A DNA stretch of 45,447 bases, from assembly GCA_021736385.1 (NCBI GenBank), contig JAIPFY010000021.1, positions 1 to 45,447 on the forward strand, written 5' to 3'. The notes under the pieces are model-generated. The model was not told where the DNA came from, ran no database searches, and worked only from the letters and a program-made list of their open reading frames with translations. Shown here piece after piece: positions 16,718-24,256 of the stretch. Each line of letters opens with the position of its first letter. Positions within the stretch are counted from its first letter, which is position 1. The position numbers were made by a program, and so were the translations under genes. This stretch comes from Spirochaetia bacterium. Lineage in GTDB: Bacteria > Spirochaetota > Spirochaetia > CAKZLE01.

Positions 16718-16733
16718 TGTACCATCTGGTACA
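16718..16733. promoter_or_regulatory. TetR-type operator 2
   Basis: TGTACCATCTGGTACA is a palindrome with 7-bp arms TGTACCA/TGGTACA around TC. It covers the expected transcription start of the hydrolase-tetR operon. Confidence 0.7.
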
Positions 16734-16734
16734 T

Positions 16735-16764
16735 ATTTTAGACCAGCTGGTACAAATATGTTAA
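16735..16764 (-). promoter_or_regulatory. Promoter of the hydrolase-tetR operon
   Basis: Minus strand: TTAACA (16764-16759), 18-nt spacer, TAAAAT (16740-16735), each 5/6 to consensus. One operator palindrome occupies the spacer and the other lies just downstream of the -10 box. Confidence 0.7.
16739..16754. promoter_or_regulatory. TetR-type operator 1
   Basis: TAGACCAGCTGGTACA, with a perfect ACCAGCTGGT core, between the -35 and -10 boxes of the hydrolase-tetR promoter. Related to operator 2, 21 bp away centre to centre (two helical turns). Confidence 0.65.
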
Positions 16765-16854
16765 GAGGATAGCCACTGCATGGGTGAATCATTCAGAAAA
16801 AGGAAACGAATCAAGGATGTGGTAGAAAGAACGCACAGGATCTGATTGGTCAGA

Positions 16855-16881
16855 GGAGCTCCCATCTCAGTGAGGAGCTCC
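16855..16881 (-). terminator. Hairpin downstream of gnd (no U-tract)
   Basis: Two copies of the self-complementary GGAGCTCC (16855-16862, 16874-16881) flank an 11-nt loop, starting 10 nt after the gnd stop. No T-run follows on the minus strand. Confidence 0.5.
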
Positions 16882-16890
16882 CCGTCATTG

Positions 16891-18360
16891 TCAGACCTCG
16901 TAGGTGCCGGAGGCTACATCACCGCCGGTCCCGGTCCAGTTGGTATGGAAGTATTCTCCCCTCGGCCGGTCGGTCCGCTCATACATGTGTGCACCGAAAT
17001 AGTCACGCTGGGCCTGCAGGAGGTTCGCAGGAAGTCGTTCTGTGCGGTAGCCGTCAAAGAACATCAGCGCCGAGGACATCGCAGGTACCGGGATCCCGAG
17101 ATTGACCGCAAGCACGACCACCCGTCTCCAGGCAGCTTCCGCCCTGCTGAGCACATGCATGAAGTACTCATCGAGCAGCAGGCTGTTCAGCTGAGGATCC
17201 TTGTCATAGGCGTCACGGATCTTCTCAAGGAAGGCGCTGCGTATGATGCATCCGCCTCTCCACATCAGAGCGATCCCCCCGAAGTTCAGGTTCCAGCCCA
17301 TCTCCAGAGCCGCCTGCCGCAGCAGCATATAGCCCTGGGCATAGGAGACCATCTTGGAAGCGAGCAGCGCCTGCCTGATATCATCGATGAGTTCCCCCTC
17401 ACTGAGGCTGCTTACTGCAGAGGCTTTCACCGTAGGTCGGGCATAGGCAGCGGAGGCCATGACCCGTTCATCCTTCATCGCAGACAGACATCGTGCATAG
17501 ACCGCCTCGGCGATGAGGGTCACCGGTACCCCGAGATCGAGTGAGCTGATACCGGTCCATTTACCGGTGCCCTTCTGTCCTGCGGTATCAAGGATATGTT
17601 CAGCCAGAGGTTCCCCGTCGGTATCTCTCATCGCGAGGATATCGCGGGTGATCTCGATGAGATAGCTATCGAGCTCTCCTTCGTTCCACTGACCGAAGAT
17701 CCGGTGCATCTGATCATAATCAAGCCCCAGACCATCTTTCAACAGAGCATATGCCTCGCTTATGAGCTGGATATCACCATACTCTATTCCGTTATGCACC
17801 ATCTTCACATAGTGACCGGCGCCGCCTTCACCTACCCAGTCACAGCAGGCCTCTCCCGTATCGGTCTTCGCTGCTATATCCTGGAACAGATCCTTGAGTA
17901 CCGGCCAGGCTTCAGGGTTCCCCCCCGGCATGATCGAAGGACCGCGTCTGGCGCCCTCTTCCCCGCCGGAAATACCGGTGCCTATGAACAGGATCCCCTT
18001 GCTCTTGAGAGAATCGGTCCGTCTCCCGGTATCTTCATGCCTGGAGTTCCCCCCGTCTATGATGATATCGCCGGGCTCGAGAAACGGGAGCAGCTGTTCG
18101 ATGAACGCATCGACGACCGTACCGGCCTTGACCATGAGCATGACTGTTCGCGGCCGTTTCAGACTCTGCACGAATTCCGCTATGCTGCGGGTACCGATGA
18201 TCGTACTCCTGCCTGCAGCTGCATCTGAGAGGAACGCATCCACCTTTGCGGTGGTACGGTTATAAACAGCCACGGTATACCCATGGTCGTTCATGTTCAG
18301 CACCAAATTCTGCCCCATCACAGCCAGGCCGATCAATCCGATATCTGCTCGTGTGTTCAT
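16891..18360 (-). CDS. gnd: 6-phosphogluconate dehydrogenase, decarboxylating
   Basis: 489 residues, normal for the long bacterial form. Converts 6-phosphogluconate to ribulose-5-phosphate with NADP in the oxidative pentose phosphate pathway. Seen: GLIGLAVMGQNL (Rossmann), VYNRT at the NADP phosphate site, DGGNSRHEDT, GISGGEEGARRGPSIMPGG (as GISGGEEGARRG then PSIMPGG), GGAGHYVKMVHNGIEYGDIQ with the catalytic Lys, and the C-terminal GGxxxxGTYEV-like tail. The start at 18360 has AGGAG 5 nt upstream; 15 extra in-frame upstream codons are unlike the family. It lies 97 nt after the polyprenyl synthase gene and may have its own weak promoter in that gap, where TATATT is seen. Confidence 0.97.
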   Translation of the reverse strand: MNTRADIGLIGLAVMGQNLVLNMNDHGYTVAVYNRTTAKVDAFLSDAAAGRSTIIGTRSIAEFVQSLKRPRTVMLMVKAGTVVDAFIEQLLPFLEPGDIIIDGGNSRHEDTGRRTDSLKSKGILFIGTGISGGEEGARRGPSIMPGGNPEAWPVLKDLFQDIAAKTDTGEACCDWVGEGGAGHYVKMVHNGIEYGDIQLISEAYALLKDGLGLDYDQMHRIFGQWNEGELDSYLIEITRDILAMRDTDGEPLAEHILDTAGQKGTGKWTGISSLDLGVPVTLIAEAVYARCLSAMKDERVMASAAYARPTVKASAVSSLSEGELIDDIRQALLASKMVSYAQGYMLLRQAALEMGWNLNFGGIALMWRGGCIIRSAFLEKIRDAYDKDPQLNSLLLDEYFMHVLSRAEAAWRRVVVLAVNLGIPVPAMSSALMFFDGYRTERLPANLLQAQRDYFGAHMYERTDRPRGEYFHTNWTGTGGDVASGTYEV

Positions 18361-18457
18361 TCTTACTCCTATGGTCCCATCACTGAAAATCAGGGTCCCT
18401 ACCAATGAATATAGTGGTAATCAGAGTAAAAGAAAAGGAATGTTCAGGTAAATGGTG

Positions 18458-19435
18458 CTAGGAGATCCTGTCGTTCAGCCGTTCGATCATGCGCATCATG
18501 AGCATGCAGGTCTCACGATCAGGGATGCTCTCGATCAGACTTATCGTCCGCTCCTGATAGGTCTCTGCGATCTTACGGGCCTGATCGAGACCACCATCCT
18601 CACGAACGATCTTCAGGATACGGTTCACATCACTCCCGGAGAGCCGCTTTCTCCCACTGAGACGGCGGTGCAGAGCCCCGGAACGATCGAGTTCCAGAGC
18701 ACAGATCACCGGGAGAGTCGCGATCCCCTCACGCAGATCCTTACCTACAGGTTTCCCCAGATCAGCCTGGGATCCGGTGATATCGAGCATGTCATCCTTG
18801 ATCTGAAAGGTCATCCCCATCAGATACCCTATCCGATGCATGAGCGCCTGCATATCGGGTTCAGCATGTGCTGACCACGCTCCTGCATAGCCGCTGAGAG
18901 CGAACAGAGAAGCGGTCTTACCGGCGATCCTGCGCAGATAGTGGGTCCTTGAGATCGAGAAGTCCCACTCCTCACTGTCCTGGGCGATCTCACTGTCACA
19001 CAGTCTGCACAGGGCATGAGAGATATCCTGCCGTGATGCCCCGTCACCGTCACCGGACAGGAGGGCCATGGCCCTCGAGAGCATATAGTCACCTGCTATG
19101 ACGGCCTTCCGCACGCCGATCCTGCTGTGGAGGGTCGGGATACCTCGTCGCATCTCCGATGCATCGATGATGTCATCATGTACCAGAGATGCGATATGAA
19201 GCATCTCGATGACTGCGGCATGGCGCAGTACAGCCCCAGAGCCGGCATCAGGGCCGAGCCGGCCGCTGATCAGGACCATCGCCGGTCTGAGCAGCTTACC
19301 CCGTGAGGCAAGCATCTCGAGCAGACTGCCCCTGATATAGGGGCTCGCATCGTTCATGTGGGAACGAATGATGCCCAGGACCTGCTCAAGCTCCTGCTGC
19401 ACTGCAGGCTCTTCATTCCAGAATGCTGCTGTCAC
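18458..19435 (-). CDS. Polyprenyl diphosphate synthase (trans-isoprenyl chain)
   Basis: 325 residues starting at GTG 19435, with AGGGG 7 nt upstream; longer in-frame starts would overlap ndh2. It condenses IPP units to the long prenyl tail of menaquinone. Seen: GKLLRPAMV, the first Asp-rich motif LVHDDIIDASEMRRG, GDYMLSRA, GKTASLF, and the second Asp-rich motif QIKDDMLDITG. It begins 10 nt after the ndh2 stop, so the two are co-transcribed. In Listeria-type EET loci a dedicated synthase of this kind (DmkB) makes the quinone used by Ndh2, which is the likely role here. The prenyltransferase partner (DmkA/MenA) is not in the window. Confidence 0.93.
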   Translation of the reverse strand: MTAAFWNEEPAVQQELEQVLGIIRSHMNDASPYIRGSLLEMLASRGKLLRPAMVLISGRLGPDAGSGAVLRHAAVIEMLHIASLVHDDIIDASEMRRGIPTLHSRIGVRKAVIAGDYMLSRAMALLSGDGDGASRQDISHALCRLCDSEIAQDSEEWDFSISRTHYLRRIAGKTASLFALSGYAGAWSAHAEPDMQALMHRIGYLMGMTFQIKDDMLDITGSQADLGKPVGKDLREGIATLPVICALELDRSGALHRRLSGRKRLSGSDVNRILKIVREDGGLDQARKIAETYQERTISLIESIPDRETCMLMMRMIERLNDRIS

Positions 19436-19445
19436 AGAACTGCCC

Positions 19446-21314
19446 CTAGCGTTTCTGCCGTGCTGTCCTGCCGGCTTTCTGTTTTCGTGTGAACCCGGGC
19501 TCTCCCATATAGAGATAGCTCTTCTTGGCAAGGGGGGTCTTCACCCACTGTTTCTTGATCCAGGGCATGACCCAGTAGTCCAGACCGAAAGAACGACCTG
19601 CGCCGCCGAGCATCACTACAGCAGCAGCGATATACCAGAGGATCTCCTTACTTGCCATGGCCCCCATGATCAGCATGATCGACAGTGCGATCGATGCGGC
19701 TGAAGCCAGGAAGGTGAACAGTCCGCCGATGAGCGCCAGACCGATCCCGATCTCCCCGAGGACGATCATGACCTGGAAGAAGTACGGTGCCAGAGAGACG
19801 AACGTCTCTGATATCCAGGTGTACAAGGCCAGGGGTTCTGCGAGCAGCGGCGGGGCGAACTGTTGCACAGCTTCGGTCGCAGCTTCTGCAGATGCACCGG
19901 AGACAGCATCTGAAGCGCTCCAGTAGACATAGGAGCCGGTCTTATCGACCAGCCACCCTTCGAGCACCTTCTTGATCCCCTCGATCAGCCACATCGTCCC
20001 GAGGAACAGCCGCAGGAAGGTGGTCCAGTAGGCCTGTTCCTTATAGGCGGCGAACCCGCCGATGAACGATCGGTTGTTCTTGATCTCCAGGATCTCATGC
20101 TTGAGGTATTCCCACCAGCCGTTCAGTCCGCAGATACTGTTCAGGTAGATCACATTCACTACATGTTTGATGCCCATGGCGAACAGACCGGAGAGGGATA
20201 TCCCCACATTGTGGGAGACCCCGTATCTGCCGCCGATCGAGACCATGTGCCCATGGAATCTCGACTTGAACGGTTTCGGTTCCGTCACCTTGCATCCGAG
20301 TTCTTTACAGATCGTGGCAGCCATGCTGTCAGCCGCCACAGCGGCAGTCTGCTCTGCAGCTTCGACGATCTGAGGCAGTGGTCTGCCATCTTCGATGTAC
20401 CAGAGCCCGTCACCGGCAAGATAGACATTGTCATGGTCTGGACTCTTCATGAAGGCATCCACCTGCTTCCTGCCGACTTTGCCGTCTGTCAGCGGCAGTT
20501 CATCACAGAACTTGCAGCCCCGAACCCCGCAGGTCCAGATCAGGGTATTGGCCCTGATCTGCTCACCTGACTTCAGGGTGAACCCCTGTTCATCAGCCTT
20601 CACGATCAATGAGTTCAATCGGATCTGTACCCCATGCTTCTCCATATAGCGGGCGGCCTTCTTTCTGGGCTTCTCGGGCATGATCGGCAGGATGGTGCCG
20701 AGGCCCTCCACGTTGATCAGGCGGATCTCAGAGGGATCTACCGCATACTCTTCGCACAGCAGGGGAAGCCATTCGATCAGCTCACCGATCATCTCGACCC
20801 CGGTGAACCCGGATCCGGCTACCGCGAAGGTCATCAGGTCCTGACGCTTCAGATCATCCTTCTCATAGGAAGCCGCCTCTACTGTGGCTCTCACATGCTC
20901 TCTGATGGCAATGGCATCATCGAGGCTCCACAACATGAACGCATGCTCCCTGATGCCCGGTATATTGAAATCGGCAGACTCAGCCCCGGTCGAGATCAGC
21001 AGCTGATCATAGGGGTACTCGCTGTCATCAGAGCGGATCAGCTGGTTCTCGAAATCGATGGACTCGATCGTGTCCTTGATCACCGTGACCCGTTTCCCGG
21101 AGAAGATCCGATCATAGGTGACCTTCACTGATTCCTCTTCCACCCGTGCACCCGCTACCTCATGCAGCTCTGTCATGAGCGTATGAAAATGGTTCTTGTC
21201 GATCAGGGTGATCTCCACCTGCTCTCTCACATGCTTGAGCCGTTTGTGCAGCCGTTTCGCTGCATGTATCCCTGCATACCCACCGCCGAGAATGACTACT
21301 CGTTTCTTTTCCAT
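19446..21314 (-). CDS. Type II NADH dehydrogenase with C-terminal membrane extension
   Basis: 622 residues, about 200 longer than ordinary NDH-2. Residues 1-~415 are the two-dinucleotide flavoprotein: FAD motif VVILGGGYAGIHAAKRL, NAD motif AVAGSGFTGVEMIGEL, and FAD site NVYLAGDGLWY. Residues ~430-600 are a DoxX-like bundle of about four TM helices (TTFLRLFLGTMWLIEGI.. FQVMIVLGEIGIGLALIGG.. ALSIMLIMGAMAS.. WYIAAAVVMLGGAGR). This NDH-2 plus membrane tail is the form found in flavin EET loci, where it feeds a separate quinone pool. The start at 21314 has AGGAG 8 nt upstream. It leads an operon with the polyprenyl synthase and is divergent from apbE. Confidence 0.93.
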   Translation of the reverse strand: MEKKRVVILGGGYAGIHAAKRLHKRLKHVREQVEITLIDKNHFHTLMTELHEVAGARVEEESVKVTYDRIFSGKRVTVIKDTIESIDFENQLIRSDDSEYPYDQLLISTGAESADFNIPGIREHAFMLWSLDDAIAIREHVRATVEAASYEKDDLKRQDLMTFAVAGSGFTGVEMIGELIEWLPLLCEEYAVDPSEIRLINVEGLGTILPIMPEKPRKKAARYMEKHGVQIRLNSLIVKADEQGFTLKSGEQIRANTLIWTCGVRGCKFCDELPLTDGKVGRKQVDAFMKSPDHDNVYLAGDGLWYIEDGRPLPQIVEAAEQTAAVAADSMAATICKELGCKVTEPKPFKSRFHGHMVSIGGRYGVSHNVGISLSGLFAMGIKHVVNVIYLNSICGLNGWWEYLKHEILEIKNNRSFIGGFAAYKEQAYWTTFLRLFLGTMWLIEGIKKVLEGWLVDKTGSYVYWSASDAVSGASAEAATEAVQQFAPPLLAEPLALYTWISETFVSLAPYFFQVMIVLGEIGIGLALIGGLFTFLASAASIALSIMLIMGAMASKEILWYIAAAVVMLGGAGRSFGLDYWVMPWIKKQWVKTPLAKKSYLYMGEPGFTRKQKAGRTARQKR

Positions 21315-21476
21315 ATACGCTGCTCCTGTATTCGTTTCCGGCATATGCCAGACAATTTTAGTAATGTATAATCCCGGGACCATATCGCTGCAGGAAGTCC
21401 CTTCTGCAGCTCTCCGTTCGTATCATTCGATCGATTTGCATCATACACATCCTCGATACGGGATCGATTCACGCTG

Positions 21477-21505
21477 TTGCAATTATCTGTACAAATCATG
21501 ATAAT
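21477..21505 (+). promoter_or_regulatory. Candidate promoter for apbE
   Basis: TTGCAA (21477-21482), 17-nt spacer, GATAAT (21500-21505, 5/6). Predicted start near 21512, ~24 nt before the ATG. A second AT-rich box TATAAA (21519-21524) is an alternative -10 without a good -35. Confidence 0.45.
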
Positions 21506-21535
21506 GGATCACAACCTGTATAAAGAGTATAACGT

Positions 21536-22594
21536 ATGAGAAATAGTAAGTCGATAAAAAAAACTCTATTTATGATGATTCTTGTAATCTTCTCTGCTTC
21601 TTCATGTGCAAAAGCTCCCGAGCCTGCTGAACCGGTATCGGAATCACGACTGCTGCTTGGGACCTCATGCCGCATCACGCTCTATGAGCAGGAAAGCAGA
21701 GCACTCTTCGATGCTGCCTTCGATCGTATTGCGGAGATCGAACAGGCTATGAGTGTGAACATCATCGAAAGTGAGATATCACAGATCAACAGGCGCTCCG
21801 GGACAGAACAGACCACCCGGGTGCACAGGGACACTCTGGAAGTACTGCTTGAAGCGCTGGAGATCGCACAGGCAAGTGACGGGCTGTTCGATCCGACGAT
21901 CGGTCCTCTTGTGACCCTCTGGGGCATCGGCAGTGATGATCCGAAGGTACCCGACCAGCAGCAGATCATGCAGACATTGGAGAAGGTCGACTATCGCAGT
22001 GTCGCTGTCGATGCAGAGAACTCGACCGTGCGACTGCCGCGTGCGGGGATGTCGCTGGATCTCGGCGGTATCGCCAAGGGCTATGCCGCTGATGAAGTGC
22101 GGACGATCCTCAGAGAACAGGGAGTAGAGAGTGCCCTCATCAATCTGGGGGGGAACGTCCTCACCGTCGGGAAGAAACCCGACGGGTCCCTCTGGAAGAT
22201 CGGTATCCAGGACCCTCAGTCTGCTCGAGGAGACTATATCCTCATCGCAGCCCTTGAGGACAAGGCGGTAGTGACTTCAGGGACGTATGAACGATTCTTC
22301 CGTGAAGATGATACGATCTATCACCATATCCTGGATACCCGCACCGGCTACCCTGTGGTCTCAGACCTGCTGAGCGTCAGCATCATAGCCTCCGATTCCT
22401 TTATCGCAGATGCACTCTCCACAGCAGTATACGCCATGGGCATCGAGAAGGGGCTTGAACTTATCGAGAGCTACGAGGGTATCGAAGCAGTCTTCATCAC
22501 TACAGGCAAGGACATCTTCGTCAGTTCAGGTCTGAAGGGTCAGGGAGCTTCGATGATCACCCTCGATGACAGCAGTTACACACTGGCAGACTGA
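21536..22594 (+). CDS. apbE: FAD:protein FMN transferase (ApbE family lipoprotein)
   Basis: 352 residues. Signal peptide with lipobox FSASSC (Cys24) places it on the periplasmic side of a membrane. ApbE moves FMN from FAD to a Thr/Ser of FMN-binding-domain proteins. Seen: GTSCRITLYEQ, SEISQINRRSG, GLFDPTIGPLVTLWGIG, MSLDLGGIAKGYAADEV, NLGGNV, SGTYERFF, YHHILDTRTGYPV (metal/flavin-site region) and DALSTAVYAMG. The obvious substrate is the three-repeat lipoprotein encoded 1.7 kb downstream on the same strand. SD is weak (AAAGAG). It is convergent with the Gx-EcfT gene with only 9 nt between stops. Confidence 0.95.
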   Translation: MRNSKSIKKTLFMMILVIFSASSCAKAPEPAEPVSESRLLLGTSCRITLYEQESRALFDAAFDRIAEIEQAMSVNIIESEISQINRRSGTEQTTRVHRDTLEVLLEALEIAQASDGLFDPTIGPLVTLWGIGSDDPKVPDQQQIMQTLEKVDYRSVAVDAENSTVRLPRAGMSLDLGGIAKGYAADEVRTILREQGVESALINLGGNVLTVGKKPDGSLWKIGIQDPQSARGDYILIAALEDKAVVTSGTYERFFREDDTIYHHILDTRTGYPVVSDLLSVSIIASDSFIADALSTAVYAMGIEKGLELIESYEGIEAVFITTGKDIFVSSGLKGQGASMITLDDSSYTLAD

Positions 22595-22603
22595 CTGCCG
22601 CAC

Positions 22604-23761
22604 TCACAGGTAGAGACCTGCTGCGAACACACCCCAGCTGATACTGATCAAGAGCAGAGACCAGAGCGGCTGCAGGAGTACATGATGCGCCGCCGAGCTC
22701 TCCTGCTGCGTCTCTTCGATGGCATCAAGGGAGAACAGCAGCTCATCGATCCGTGCGATGACACCGGTACTGCCAGACCCCTTCCACAACTCGGTGATCC
22801 GCTCGAAGTAGTAGAGCTGTCTGGAGACCAGCATGCCTATCGGTCCGGGAAGAGAGGGTCGTGCAGAGACCATGTACTGGGAGAGATAGATCATACCGAT
22901 CAGCGTACAAGCCTTCTTCAGTCCGAGTTCCAGTGCTCCTGCGGTGATCGGATAGCCGAAGATCTCCGTGAGCACCAGCCCGTTCTTCTGCATCAGGTTC
23001 GCCAGGGTCACTGACACGATCAGCAGCAGATTCGGCAGCAGCCGAAATCGCTTGCCATGGGCCAGGGCGGCGGCGACCGCCAGAGCTGCGATCACCACCG
23101 TGCCGATCAGCTGCTGCTGGAACAGCAGCGCAGGCAGCACAGCGAACCCGGTCAGCAGTCTGAGATCCAGTGAAGCCCCGGAGGATACAGGCGGCAGTAC
23201 AGTTGAGTCATCGAGGTTCTGCACATCAGCACGCTGCTGAGCATACCATGCAGACTTGTGTACGAAGACCTCGGTGAAGACCCCGAGGATGACCGAAGTG
23301 ATCAGCCCCATGATAAGAAACGGGGGTGCGATCAGCCATGCGGAAGGTCCGAAGATGATATAACGCGAAAGGACCAGCTGGACACCATTACTCGCCAGAG
23401 CCCCGGCAGTGCTGATACCGATGAAGGAGACATGGTGCCGCCCTGCTCTGTAGATCGCATACATCACCAGAGAGCTTGCCGCCGTCCCGAAGAGGGAGAA
23501 CAGTGCGATATAGGAGAAGAGCGTCCCATTTACCAGAGCCTGTCCGATGACCTTCAGCAGCACGAGGACCGCATACCCGCTGAAGGGCAGCATATTCAGA
23601 GAGAGCATGATCGGCACGTTTGCCAGCCCCAGACGCATGAAGGGTACCGGTTTGGGGATCATATACTCGATCGTCGAGAGAAAGAGCGCGAGCGCTCCCA
23701 GTCTGGCGATACGCATCAGCTGCTGTGAACTCAACGGGCTCTCATACTCAGAAGGCAACAT
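22604..23761 (-). CDS. Gx-family membrane protein fused to EcfT-like transmembrane domain
   Basis: 385 residues. Residues ~15-170 form a multi-helix Gx ('heptaprenyl diphosphate synthase component I'-annotated) domain: ALALFLSTIEYMIPKPVPFM, RLGLANVPIMLSLNMLP, LLKVIGQALVNGTLFSYIAL, which resembles S-components of ECF transporters. After a polar linker (~172-205), residues ~205-385 have the look of an EcfT/CbiQ transmembrane subunit (LANLMQKNGLVLTEIFGYPI, ALELGLKKACTLIGMIYLSQ). The start at 23761 is the second of two adjacent ATGs with GGAGG 6 nt upstream. It overlaps the NusG-II gene by 14 nt. By context it corresponds to the membrane component (EetB-like) of flavin EET loci; the mapping is from memory. 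Confidence 0.8.
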   Translation of the reverse strand: MLPSEYESPLSSQQLMRIARLGALALFLSTIEYMIPKPVPFMRLGLANVPIMLSLNMLPFSGYAVLVLLKVIGQALVNGTLFSYIALFSLFGTAASSLVMYAIYRAGRHHVSFIGISTAGALASNGVQLVLSRYIIFGPSAWLIAPPFLIMGLITSVILGVFTEVFVHKSAWYAQQRADVQNLDDSTVLPPVSSGASLDLRLLTGFAVLPALLFQQQLIGTVVIAALAVAAALAHGKRFRLLPNLLLIVSVTLANLMQKNGLVLTEIFGYPITAGALELGLKKACTLIGMIYLSQYMVSARPSLPGPIGMLVSRQLYYFERITELWKGSGSTGVIARIDELLFSLDAIEETQQESSAAHHVLLQPLWSLLLISISWGVFAAGLYL

Positions 23762-24122
23762 CATCAACCTCCGTCCCGGTCTCCGGAGCACCTTCGATCG
23801 TGATGAAGACGGTATTGGGCAGGCAGATGATCCACTCGCCGGTCTGTGATATCTCCCCTGCCGCGATGCAGATCTTCTCTCTGCAGGGAGATTCGTGCAC
23901 ATGCACCTGAGCATCATCGATGATGATGGTAGTCTCCCCGATCGGTCCCTCTACCGTGATGGTGCGATCCTGATCGATATCATAGACCCGCAGTTCATTC
24001 CCAACCCTCACATGAATTTCCGGTTTTCTCTCAGAGCTTTGGTATACCCGGAAACTGACGAGGAGTATAATGAGTAGTGACAGGAGGATCAGGAGCAAAT
24101 CACCAGAACGGAGATGTTTCAT
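23748..24122 (-). CDS. NusG domain II-like membrane-anchored protein (EetA-like)
   Basis: 124 residues. One N-terminal TM segment (GDLLLILLSLLIILLVSFRV) then an exported domain with beta strands and the family hallmark SPCREKICIAAGEIS, Cys-x4-Cys, then GEWIICLPNTVFITIEG. Despite the name this is not transcription factor NusG. In Firmicute EET loci a protein of this family sits beside a Gx-type membrane protein, as here, and is needed for electron transfer. The ATG at 24122 coincides with the predicted transcription start, with no SD, so the mRNA is probably leaderless. Co-transcribed with the overlapping Gx-EcfT gene. Confidence 0.85.
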   Translation of the reverse strand: MKHLRSGDLLLILLSLLIILLVSFRVYQSSERKPEIHVRVGNELRVYDIDQDRTITVEGPIGETTIIIDDAQVHVHESPCREKICIAAGEISQTGEWIICLPNTVFITIEGAPETGTEVDDVAF

Positions 24123-24128
24123 GGAGCG

Positions 24129-24157
24129 AGCATAGCAATATTCTCTCCGTTTGTCAA
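24129..24157 (-). promoter_or_regulatory. Promoter for leaderless NusG-II/Gx-EcfT transcript
   Basis: Minus strand: TTGACA (24157-24152), 17-nt spacer, TATGCT (24134-24129). Exactly 6 nt follow before the ATG at 24122, so +1 falls on its A. It faces away from the FMN-lipoprotein promoter 30 bp to the right. Confidence 0.6.
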
Positions 24158-24186
24158 AGTAGTGTGCATTCGATAATTTTTTACTC

Positions 24187-24215
24187 TTGTAATCGATAAA
24201 CTTTTAACTTATAAT
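24187..24215 (+). promoter_or_regulatory. Strong promoter for the FMN-repeat lipoprotein
   Basis: TTGTAA (24187-24192), 17-nt spacer, perfect TATAAT (24210-24215), in a very AT-rich 80-bp stretch. Predicted start near 24222 with a ~35-nt leader holding GGAGG 7 nt before the ATG. This is the best canonical promoter in the window, suggesting abundant expression. Confidence 0.7.
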
Positions 24216-24256
24216 TTAACTAAGTTATTATGTTTTGAATCCTGTGGAGGGAAACA

